Shown in pieces: positions 15,172 through 26,200 of a DNA stretch of 47,646 nt. The position numbers and the translations under genes are program-made. The stretch is from Actinomycetota bacterium. Lineage in GTDB: Bacteria > Actinomycetota > Actinomycetes > S36-B12 > UBA5976. The DNA lies in the NCBI GenBank assembly GCA_947452755.1, contig CANGDT010000009.1, positions 1-47,646 of the forward strand, in the 5' to 3' direction. Under the pieces are notes generated by a model, which worked only from the letters and a program-made list of their open reading frames with translations, was not told the DNA's origin and did not search any database. How positions within the stretch are numbered: the first letter of the stretch is position 1; the number at the start of each line of letters is the position of its first letter.

Positions 15172-17211
15172 ATTTATCAGTGCGCCAAGCGCACCAGCAC
15201 TCTCGTGCGAAAACGTACCAGTGAGATGGTGGCGATCGTAGAAAATAATGGTTCCCTTTTTGGAAACTACTGAACATGGGTCCGATTGGCACACAATGTC
15301 AGTCGGGTCGATGAAATGAACACGAGCTGGATCAGCAACCGAATGCTCTGCTGCATAAATTGCTGAATCTAAGTGGATGTGCGATCCATCGCGGGGGTAA
15401 GAACACAGGGCAATGTGATTTGGATTCTTCGAGATGCACGTTGGGACATCTCCCAATGGTCGGGGAATCTCACGAATGACAATGACGGAATCGGTCAGTT
15501 GTGAAAGGGCGTCAAAACTTGCGGCACTCCCCTCGGCCCACAATTTCTGTCCAGCTGCCCTAGATACAACTTGTCCATTCGAATTTCGAACCGACATCAG
15601 GTAGGAATAGCTGCGCCCAACAACGATGGCATCAAGATGAGGTTGCTTTGCTAACGCAGCGAAAACATTCTTGCGCCACGTCACACATTCTGTGTATTCA
15701 CGTTTAAACACAGCCGTGTAGAGGTTTACATCCGCAATCGCACACGCTGGCTTGGTCCAGTAAAGCAGCTTCCAGTGCTTCGCTTTTGCGTATGCATCCA
15801 TTGCGGAATACCAATGCGCTGCATGGGAATCGCCTATCAACGCAACAGTCTTGTCACCACGGGGATCACCAAAAATACATTTCGAGTCCACGTTTGTCGA
15901 TTCGAAAGTGATGAAACAATTCGGGACCGCGCCAGTATCCGCGCGAGCCTTTCCGGGCGACAGCGCGACATGAGCGGTGTCGGTATTTGGTAGGAGCAAG
16001 AAAGTCGTGGCAACCACAGTTGCCACCATTGCAAGACCAGAAACGATTGACACACTCGCCGAGCCATTGAGTACTCGAGATGTTCGAACGGGTTGTTCAA
16101 CCAATCGGTACGTTGCAACTGATAGGAGAAACGAAATTACGACTGCAATAATCCGAACAGATACCTGTGGACCAGAGTCAATTCCCAGTTCAGCGTTTTC
16201 GGCCGACGACGGAAACCACACCCCGGCCAGAATGAGGCACGGCCAATGCCACAAGTACCAGCCGTACGACACGCGACCAATTGCAGTCATCGGCCACACA
16301 CTCAAGATTTGGGCAACGCCATGGCGTGTACGCATTCCCGCAGCAATCACAAGACAGGCGCCTACTACAGGAACCAGTGCAGCCGTGCCTGGAAAAACAG
16401 TGTCCCGAGTGAACATCAGTGCAGAATAAAGAATCGCAAGACCGCCCAGCATTCCGAGCGCATAGGCCATTCGCTCGGGAATGCTTCTCCAATAATTTGC
16501 GGTTAACGCAACCAAGCCACCGAACGCAAGTTCCCATGCGCGTGTGTGCAAGCCGAAATAGGCCCATGGTCCCGACGATGCCGAGGTGAGACCTGAAAGG
16601 ACAAAGGACAATGCCGCCAACAGCGTCAGACCGATACGCATGCGAACAATGCGTTGGGCTGTCGAAGCGTGGGGAAGAAAACGCGCAGATGCCAGCAGAA
16701 TTATGAGTAGCGGCCAAACAACATAGAACTGCTCTTCGACGCTCAGCGACCAGTAGTGCAATACAGGACTCTTGTCCGAGTTGCTCATGTAATCAACAGC
16801 ACTCGATGCGAAGTTCCAATTTGCCATCCACATTGCGGAAGCCCGAATGTCGCCACCGATTGCCGCACGATCGACGGGTGCATACGCGAATCGCGAAACA
16901 AATGCGGTTGCTAGCAGAACGACCGTTGATAGCGGCAAAAGCCTGCGGATTCGTCGGGCATAAAAATTGCGAATCGAGACAGTTCCGCCGTGCGTGACTT
17001 CTTTCACCAGGAGGCCAGTAATCAAGAACCCCGAAATGACAAAGAAAACATCCACGCCGACAAAGCCACCGTTGACGGCGGGGAAACCGGCGTGAAAAAC
17101 GACAACGAGAATGACCGCAACCGCGCGAAGCCCCTCAATATCAGGACGAAAAGAAAGGTGCGTGGAGGGTTTCGCTGCTGGTGACTCTAGATTGCTCGTA
17201 GCCGCAGACAC
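15151..17211 (-). CDS. OafA/YrhL-type acyltransferase 3 with C-terminal SGNH domain
   Basis: The product is 686 residues. Residues about 18-390 form an acyltransferase-3 membrane domain with around 10-11 helices (FRPDIEGLRAVAVILVVVFH, GFVGVDVFFVISGFLI, YARRIRRLLP and the WSLSVEEQFYVVWPLL motif). Residues about 430-686 form an SGNH domain with GDSH (S462) and a C-terminal DxxH (D659, H662). Such proteins move acetyl or other acyl groups across the membrane and place them on surface polysaccharides, peptidoglycan or glycolipids. The acceptor is unknown here. The start is a GTG without a strong Shine-Dalgarno and it lies inside the loop of a 13-bp hairpin (17195-17248), so translation or read-through from the upstream giant gene may be controlled there. 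Confidence 0.88.
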   Translation of the reverse strand: MSAATSNLESPAAKPSTHLSFRPDIEGLRAVAVILVVVFHAGFPAVNGGFVGVDVFFVISGFLITGLLVKEVTHGGTVSIRNFYARRIRRLLPLSTVVLLATAFVSRFAYAPVDRAAIGGDIRASAMWMANWNFASSAVDYMSNSDKSPVLHYWSLSVEEQFYVVWPLLIILLASARFLPHASTAQRIVRMRIGLTLLAALSFVLSGLTSASSGPWAYFGLHTRAWELAFGGLVALTANYWRSIPERMAYALGMLGGLAILYSALMFTRDTVFPGTAALVPVVGACLVIAAGMRTRHGVAQILSVWPMTAIGRVSYGWYLWHWPCLILAGVWFPSSAENAELGIDSGPQVSVRIIAVVISFLLSVATYRLVEQPVRTSRVLNGSASVSIVSGLAMVATVVATTFLLLPNTDTAHVALSPGKARADTGAVPNCFITFESTNVDSKCIFGDPRGDKTVALIGDSHAAHWYSAMDAYAKAKHWKLLYWTKPACAIADVNLYTAVFKREYTECVTWRKNVFAALAKQPHLDAIVVGRSYSYLMSVRNSNGQVVSRAAGQKLWAEGSAASFDALSQLTDSVIVIREIPRPLGDVPTCISKNPNHIALCSYPRDGSHIHLDSAIYAAEHSVADPARVHFIDPTDIVCQSDPCSVVSKKGTIIFYDRHHLTGTFSHESAGALGALINKYVPSR

Positions 17212-17248
17212 CCTGTGAGGTTATCAGAGGAGAGCCTGCGGCTACGAG
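17195..17248 (-). promoter_or_regulatory. 13-bp inverted repeat enclosing the acyltransferase start
   Basis: CTCGTAGCCGCAG (17195-17207) and CTGCGGCTACGAG (17236-17248) are perfect reverse complements 28 bases apart. The stem begins 6 bases after the stop of the RCC1/Fn3 gene. The loop holds the translation start region of the acyltransferase, and the distal arm lies in its first codons. It could end or attenuate transcription of the giant gene, or restrict translation of the acyltransferase. No T-run follows, so a simple terminator is less convincing. Confidence 0.5.
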
Positions 17249-17254
17249 ATTGAA

Positions 17255-20200
17255 CTATGCGCGTCGACGAAGTGCCATCACACTTGCTGCTACCAAGACC
17301 AGAAGCGCTACGACAAGCAACTGCCATGGGAAGCTATTCGCTGAATTTGATCCCCCGACTGCAACAGGAGTATCGGTTGCACTTGGCGTTGGCGACGGTG
17401 TGTCAGTTGACGCAGACGGTGTCGGCTCTGCAGTCTCGGTCGTCGTGCCGCTACCTGTACCGCTACCACTTTGCGAATCAACGCCGCTGCCTTCTTCCGA
17501 CTTGGTCGAAGGTGATGGAGTTGGTTTATGCGTTGGTCCAGGTGTAGTTGACGATTTGATAGTCACTGGCATCTGGAAGCCGGTTCCACTCGCCGGCGCA
17601 AAGAGCGCCAGGTGATGCTCACCCGCAGCGAAATTAGTCGGGATTCTTCCAGACACACTCACTGCGCCTTGAGCGTCTGCGTGAGCATGACCCAACAAGA
17701 CAGGTGTAGAGGCAATAATCAGTTGGACATTTTCATCGACCTGGAAACCTGCATATGTGACCGTGAACTGAGCACCCTTCACAAGCGAGCTCGCTCCCAG
17801 TTGAGCCTCTGGCAATGCGAGTAAGTCAGCTTCAGAAATTGTCACAGCAGTTTCATCAACTAACTGCACGATAACCGCAAACGAAACAGTGACGTCCTGT
17901 GCGGCATAGTAATCGTCATCACCTGGAATCGATTCGGTAATTGAACACTGGCCGGCTGAGATAAACGTGACGTCCGCCGTAGACACCGTGCCAAGTTGGC
18001 CAAAGTTGTCGACACTACATACCTCAGGCGTTGTGGAGGTAAATATCACAGCTAAGCCTGATGTCGTATCCGCGGAAATAGTTGTCGAACCCGTCGCAAG
18101 TTCCTGATCGCTGACCACACTAGCCACAAGCGACTGCTGAGATTTGAAATTAACTCCATCGACGAAATCCAAAACCATCTGCTTACGATCCACAGCACCG
18201 GAATCACCAAAGAACTGGGTCAAAGCCAACTGAATAGTAAGCGGACTGTCAGGCGTCACTTCCCTGTTCAGATAAGCTGCCGCAAAACCACTTGCGACAT
18301 CGCCTGAAGTCGAGGTCGAGTTCACAATTCTGGAAGGCGACGCTGACATTGCAGCAAATCCGGCGATGGTATTTTCCCCATCTACTGATTCAGGATCGTA
18401 CTTGACAGACATACTGAACGCATCGGAATTAGGCACGAATGATTCGCCCGGAACTAAACCGCTGTAGTCACCCAAAACATCGACACCCGATTCAATCTTG
18501 TAGACCCGAGTGGAGCTACTTGTAGTTTCATACTCGTAACCCGTTGACACTACGTGAGTGGAATCATCCAGTGACGAATAAGTGTCCGAGACGCCGTAAG
18601 TCACGCCATCCGAAGCAATCGTTGTCACTCGTGTCAAGTGGACATTGGACGAAATAATGTCGCCACAATTTCCATCCATATTTTCACCAGAATTGGAGCA
18701 GGTGTACAGGTCAGATTCTTCAGTGACCGAAACTCGTCCCGACCGCGGATTCACATCCACACTGACCTGCATACGCTGGTTGTCCGAATAGCCCCAGTCT
18801 TGAAGCATCGCTACCGTGTAAGCATGTTCACCATCAACCAATAAATCACCGTAGTTCACGTTGCGGGATTCATCAGCGGGATCTGGCACGTTGAATCGGG
18901 TGACATACGGAACCGCATTGTGCGCCATCGCGTAACTCCACACACTCGAAGTGTTGTAGTCCCAGGCAAATGCGTTCGATTGATCTGGTTGGGCAAATGA
19001 ACCAAGGTCATTTGCAGTGAGAATCGTGCAGACTGGGCAGTAATAGTCAGGTGAGAAGTTGCTGTAGCCAGCATTACCCCACACATTAACCGTGAAGTTT
19101 GTAACGCCCCAACCGTCCGATTGAGTGCCAATTGACACTGGACGAATTGGGAATCCTGGAAGCGTCTCCCACGTATCGATTGCATGGTTTCCATGCAATG
19201 TCGCAGCCAACTTACAACCAGTTGTTGCACCATACGTATGTCCAAAGTCATTGATGATGACCGAGAACGTTGAGTCATCATTCAACGACACATCCGAGGC
19301 AAGAACATACGGATCTAGCTGTGGATCCTGCGGTACACACACCACGTCAATGGTGTCATCAGAAGCAAGATTACTCGCGACGCCAGAGACGAAATGGTCA
19401 TTGACCCCCGACTGGTAACTACCATCAGGCATTACTTCATCTACGTAGTAAGGCACCGTGCCGACGAGGTCGGTATCGGTGATTGCAACTGAGCCACCTT
19501 CGAGGCCGGTGACTGTCATCGTAATTGGTTCGGAAGCAAGTGCCAGGGCAGTTTCTGAGCCAACAGCCGAGATAACACATGGATTTGTGACACCTGTCAT
19601 CACAAGGACATTTCCACCGTCACCAGTCAACTGGCAATCGCCAGAAATCTTGGTGAATGAAATACTGGCGGTCGGATCGTCACTGATAACGCTCAGGGCA
19701 AATTCGTGTCCAACGCGCAGCGACGTAAGGTTTGAAGTTTCGTGCGAGAACTCAATGACCTGATCGGCCTTTGGCAAATCGCCCCCGAGGACGTAAGCAC
19801 TCGACGGCACGAGAGTGTTTACCTCGCCACCTAGTCCGCCATCCCAATACAGTTCAGCCCCAAACCCGCCGCCGCCCTGGAACATCCAGGCATCGATGGT
19901 TTGGCTTGAACCAGCTAGGAATGTAACCCCATCACTGGTAGGTCCAGCCATTCCGTGATAGTTCGGGTCGTTGATGACGTTTGTTCCGCTGATGTCAAGA
20001 CGGAAACCATCATCGGCGAACGATCGGAACGCTACGGTCGATGTTGTGTGGCCATCGTAAACGCCGGGCCAGGTAATTCCACCGGACCAATGAACTAAGA
20101 AGTTGTCATTCGGGCATCCTGCCTTATCCGCAAGATTCACCGCGGCGGTTTTGCCTTCAAAGCAGACCGTACGTCCAACCTCAGACCAGTCAATGACAGC

Positions 20201-23200
20201 GTTTGAGAAGTCCATAACCTTCATGTTGAGCCCAGTCTCACGATGAGCCTTAGCAACGAGATACGTCTGAGTCTTATCGAGAGCGCCATCCATATGAGCG
20301 GTGATCGTGCAATTACCTCGCGCAACGTTGCTAATTGTGGCTTGAGTGGAGCCGTCACCTTGCAAAGCTGTCGAAGTTATTTCGCATACGGACGGTGTAG
20401 AGCTCGTGAATGTCAACAAGGTGCCATCATTTGCGCGCGCTGAGAGATTGCGTGATGGATACGCCATCTGAGTATTTGCTTGCTCTTGGAATCCGATTAC
20501 TGGCGAATCTCCAATTGCATTGGTTGCATACACATCTGCGGTGTGATCGTAACTTGAGTCAACACCCTCGACGGTGCACTCGTAGGCCGGAGAACCGTTT
20601 GGTGTTACCTGGCAGGACTGTCCCCCAGGGGTCAGCACAGCGGTGTAGCTCAAAATTTCTGAACCGCCATCGTCAACCGACGCGAGCCAATGAACAGTTA
20701 CCTCTGAGCCACTTGTATCAATCGATGTGATTTCGGGGCGTGACGGCCCAAACATTGCTTCGATATCAGTGGAGCTGAAATCCTGCGGTAAGTCTGTGAC
20801 GCCGTTGCCATTACCGACGCACAACACCGAGTTGTTCGTCTTTAAAACACACGAGTTGTACCAACCGGTGTCAATCTGCAGAACCGAACCAGTCTCAACT
20901 GGGAAGTCTCGCTTGCCCCAGTCATTGTTTCCCCAACACTGGACGGAATCATCCATTTTTACTGCACAGGCAGTTCCATACTCAATAGAGACGGTCTTAA
21001 CTTCCCCTAAATCAGACGGAATGTTGTCAACGCCCCATGCATTTTCACCCCAGCAGCGAACCGTGTTATCAATCAACACTGCACAGGTATCCCAACCGGA
21101 TGGGCTGACACTCACGACTGGACCAAGATCTGAAGGCGGAGCATAAGAATCACCCCAACAATTGACTGCACCGGAAGTCAGAACTGCACACGTTGATCGT
21201 TCGCCAACCACAATGTGAGCAACGCCGGTAAGACCGGCGGGAACTGTGGCTTGACCGCCATTGCCCCTGTCATTTCCGTTGAAACCCCAACACACAACTG
21301 TGCCATCGGACTTCAGTGCGCAACCGTGATAACCACCTTCAGCAATTTCCACAACATCTGTAAGGCCATCAGGCACGGCAATACTGTTGTATTCACCGTT
21401 GCCCCAACAGCGCACAGTTCCATCATTGATTAACGCGCAGGCTGAACGCCAGCTGACAGCGACGCTCACTGCTGTCCCCAAGTCGTCAGGAATTCCGCTC
21501 ACAATGTCACTTTGGTTACCCCAACAATTAACAGCGCCGGTAAGTGAAACAGCACAGGCAGCCTCCCCTAACACCGAGACCTCGCTTGCCAGAGTCTTGG
21601 CAGTAACAGCGCGGGAGGAACCGAGATCATTCATTGCCTGCACACCAATGTGGTAACTGATATTTTTTGTTAAACCTGTGATTGTGCAGCTCAGTGGATT
21701 ACCATCAACACCGATGGTCGTTTCACAATATTGGCCACCTGGATTGGCAGTCGCGCGATACCCGATGAGTGCATGACTACCATCGGATGCCGGTGCCTGC
21801 CAGGTGACGCGAACACCACGTGGTGCACGATTTACTTCGACGCCGCGAGGAGCGCTGGGAACTGTGCCAGGATTTCCAGCCAGACTTGTCGGGTAATTTG
21901 CTCTACCGTCGTACGTGTATCCAAGACAGCTAATACTTCCGTCTCCATGAACAACACATGAGATTTCATTTTCAGTAATGGCAATTTGTGTAGTTGCACC
22001 CAGGTCCGACGGAACAGTGATGCGTCCCCAGTTGTTGTTACCCCAACAATAAAGATGGGATTGTCCATCAATTGCGCAGGCACTTTGGTTCAGTACGTAA
22101 ACGCTTTGAACGTCAACAAGATTTGTTGGTCTTTGCGAAACTAGACCACTCCAGTCGTCGCCGAAACAGGTCAACGTGCGATCCAGGAGTACAGCACAGG
22201 CTTGCGGGCCATCGAAAGCAAAATCCAGAACCCGAAGGTCAGGGTCTATGACCGGAACCGATCCCCAGCATCGAACTGAGTGGTCGACGAGAATTGCGCA
22301 TGCGCCCCATAAGCCAACTGTGACTTTGGTTGCTTGTGGCAGATCAGTCGGGACGTCAGATTCGCCGTAGTTATCACTTCCGAAGCAGACGACTGCCCCA
22401 GTTGACCTCAGCACGCAGATCACATAGTAACCAGCACTAATCGTCTCAACGTCAGTCAAAGTTCTGTAGGCAGAATTGTCGATGCTGTTACCCCAACAAC
22501 GCACTGTGCCGGCCATCAGCACCGCACAAGCAACCATGTTTGACGAGAATGCAATGTCGGCAACTGGTCCAAGGTCCGAAGGAGTTTTGAGGAGGTTTTG
22601 CCAGCTAGTGTCAACCGACCAACACAACACTTTATGGTCAGCTTTCAAACCACAGAACGAATTGCTATGTCCCGCCACCTTGGTAAATACCAATGCCTGC
22701 CCGTCGCGCGAGCTTCCAACCGCGTTGACGGCAAAAGTCCTCACAGGATAGCTGCGGCCGTTCTCAAGTCCTGTGATTGTGCAATGCGGATCGCTGATGT
22801 CAGCGGCAGCAACGCACGAATACGAGTCGTTGATTTTTGCCATGTACGACAAAATTGGTGAACTGCCGTCCGAAGCGGGCGCACCGAAGTGAACTATCAA
22901 TGCGTGATTCTTAGATTCCACATAACTATTACGCGGCGCACTTGGCACGGATGCGTACGTAACCGTATTTCCATAAAGCAGACTTGGTCCTGGAACTCGG
23001 AGTGGGTTTGTGTCTCCCCAACAACGCATACCTGAATTGGCAAGGTACTCAACACACGTGCTGTAAAAGCTCATAGAAACGCTTTGTACTTTTGCCAGAT
23101 TCAGCGGGTGTTGGCTGAAGCGGCCCGAGCCATCCCAACCCCAACAGACAAGGGATCCAGTTGACGTAACTGCACAATTGCCCCAGTAGCTGGACTCAAG

Positions 23201-26200
23201 TTGGACAACATCGGTGAGGTCCGCCGGTACGTCGAGTTCGCCATTTCCCGGGTTACCCCAACATACGACCTTTGTGGCGACTGTAATCGCACAGGCGCTG
23301 TACGGTCCAACGGAAACTGCAGTGGCAGCAGGCAGATCAACAGGAACGTTGTTGATTCCTTCGTAGTTGTAACCCCAACATGTGACGGCTCCGGCCAATG
23401 ACACGTTGCAAATATTGTTCGGGCCAACTGAAACACTCTGTGAACTTGTCACATCGCTCGGAATAGTAAATGTTGCATCGTTTGTTCCGAAGCAGTGCAG
23501 CGTATGGTCAGCAGTTGCAACGCCACAGTTAACTGCGTTGTTCCCCGACAGGCTCGACAGAGCAGGCAGGTCACTTGGCACTCTCGATCGACCGTCACCG
23601 TTATAACCCCAACATATGACCGAGCCAAGTACAGACAATGCACATGCATGATCAGATTGCGCGGAGATTGATTTCACATTGGTTAAGCCAGGTGGAACAT
23701 CAGTGCGGCCATTCCTGTTATCTCCCCAGCACAATGGGCTGCCAGCCGAGTCAACAGCACATGCATAATTCTCGTCGAAGTTTTTCACGAAGAACATTCC
23801 GCGACCTGGAACCGACGGTGCGGATGGTGTCGAAGTTCCCACACCGTTTGTTGCCGTTACGGTAAATACATATCGGGTGCCTACGTGCAGGCCGGTCACA
23901 GTACACGAATACGTTGTTGCATTCGTCGCAGGAACATCGGCACAAGATCCATCATTGGGTGTTACCTGCACCGAGTACGAATCAATTGCGTAACCATTTG
24001 ACGCCGGGGCGGTCCATTGAACCAAAACACCTGCGGCCGTATTTGTTGCGCCAACCAACACAGGTGAAGGTGGCGTTCCTGGCGTTGAAGTTATCTGCGT
24101 AGTCGGTGGATAAATTCGTCCGTCGCCTGCACCCCAACATTCAATTAATGCATCAGTGCGAACTGCGCAGTCTGCGCCATCCCAGCCCAATGAGATTTGT
24201 GTTGCCCCAGTGAGATCTGACGGAACTGTTGATCGACCCCAGTCGCCACTTCCCCAACAATCGACCTCACCGTTTTGTCCGAGTGCACACGCTGCATAGC
24301 GCGCAACATCAATCGCTGAATATGGTGCATGTCCAGTTGGAATGTTTGTGATGAGACCAGCGTTGTCAGCACCCCAACATTGGATTGAGCCTGACGCCAA
24401 GACTGCGCACCCTGACCAAGGATCCAATCCAAAGTCTGTAACAGGTGCAAGATCACTCGGCGGAGTCGGTGTGCTTCCCCAGCATGCAAGCTGCCCTTGG
24501 TCATTCAAGGCACATGATGCCCGATCAGTGGACTTTACCTTGACGATACTGCCAAAGTCGGAAGGTGTATTAAGCTGCCCTTCGCCGTTGTAGCCCCAGC
24601 AGGTAAACACGTTGGATTCGGAGACGACACAGAAGTGGTACCAACCAGCAGTGATTAGTTTGATATGGCTCAGTGTGGAGAGTTGTTCACGGTCTGCGAC
24701 CCAACCATTTGGTGTGCCCCAACAACGAACCGTGCCGTTGGTCAACACTGCACAGGCTCGATGTTCGCCTGAAATTGCGACTGCTTTCACAGTGCCCAAA
24801 TTGCCGGGAACGTTCAACACATAGTCGTCTGGATTGGATCCCCAGCACACAAGTTTGTGATCAGCCAAGATTGCGCAACTAGTCGCTCCATCCATACTGA
24901 CAGAAACGCCGAGCGCTTGGATTGGCTTGGCAACAGATGACGCTCCAACGATATTTACTGCGCGCGCTTCAACCACATAAGAGCGGCCGTTGGTCAGGCC
25001 AGTGATTGTGCACTCCAGAGGTGAAGTATCTGGGCGCACCGAACACGAATTACCTGAACGCTTTTCAGTGGCACGATACGCAAAGATTTCACTGCCGCCA
25101 TTTGACAACGATGGAACGAAGTGAACCGTAATGGACTTATCGCCAAGAATAGCCACAGCATCTGCCGGCGCTGATGGAGCTACTGCTGGAGTCGCCGCAG
25201 TTCCCGACTTTAAAGTACGGGAAAAGTTCGCGACGTTCGGGTCACCGGTGTACCCCCAACAGCGAATACCAAGACTATTTTCGAGTACGGCACACATCGT
25301 GTATTCCGTCATTGCCAGACTCTTCACCGGCGGTAAGGATGCTGGCACTCCAGAGACACGACCCCAAGGGTCAGAACCGAAGCATTTCAGAGCGCCTTCT
25401 GCGTCAACCAAACAAAGCGCGGCCCAACCACCAAAGATTTTGGCAATGCCTGTCAGGTTCGATACGTTGCTCAATCCGTAATAGGCGACGTTGTTTCCCC
25501 AGCAATTCACCGTTCCGGAGCTAAGTAACGCACAGGCGAATCCGTCGCCGACCGTTACCTGTATTGCATTATTGATGGCGCTGAAGCCACTTGGGTTGGA
25601 AATTTCATTTCCGTTGTCACCCCAACACGCAACTGTTCCATTGAGTCGAACTGCACACCAATCGTTTTGCCCCATGTACACGTCTTTTACTTCTGTGACG
25701 TTAGAGGGCACAGAAAGGTTTCCTTGGCTGCGATTACCGAAACACTGCAAGGCATCAGTCGTAGTAATTACACAAGTATCTTCAAAGCCGGTAATTACAC
25801 GCTTGGCGAGTGGGAAAAATTGTGGCACCTGCGACCTTGCGTCTGGGTAACCCCAACATACGGTTTCGCCTGAAGTCTTAACTGCACATGCATGAGCTTC
25901 ATTGTTTGCGATAGAAAGAACCGTTCCCAAGTCGGCGGGAACTGCCTCAACCCAGCCACCAAAACATTGAACTGTGGAAGCCGGAGTTATTGCACAACCA
26001 TTGCGTCGATCGAGGTACGGCATTGTGATGGCAAGTGCTGGTGCCGACGAGGCTGATGCAGGCGAGGCACCAACAGAGTTAGTTGCCACGACGTTGACGT
26101 CGTACCGAACACCACGGGTAAGTCCAGTAATTTCGCAGGTGAGATTTGACGTGGTACACGAAAACCCACCAGGAGTTGTCGTTGCTGTGTAGCTATCAAT

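Noticed and set aside
17255-17400. LPXTG sortase anchor at the C-terminus of the giant protein
   Set aside because: A Ser/Thr/Pro linker, membrane helix and basic tail are present, but no LPXTG-like motif precedes the helix, so only a membrane anchor is claimed.
20755-26023. CRISPR-like regularly spaced CCCCAACA words
   Set aside because: They are the complement of the Cys-Trp-Gly codons in RCC1 repeats of one long open frame; the intervening DNA encodes conserved protein and the words are too short for CRISPR repeats.
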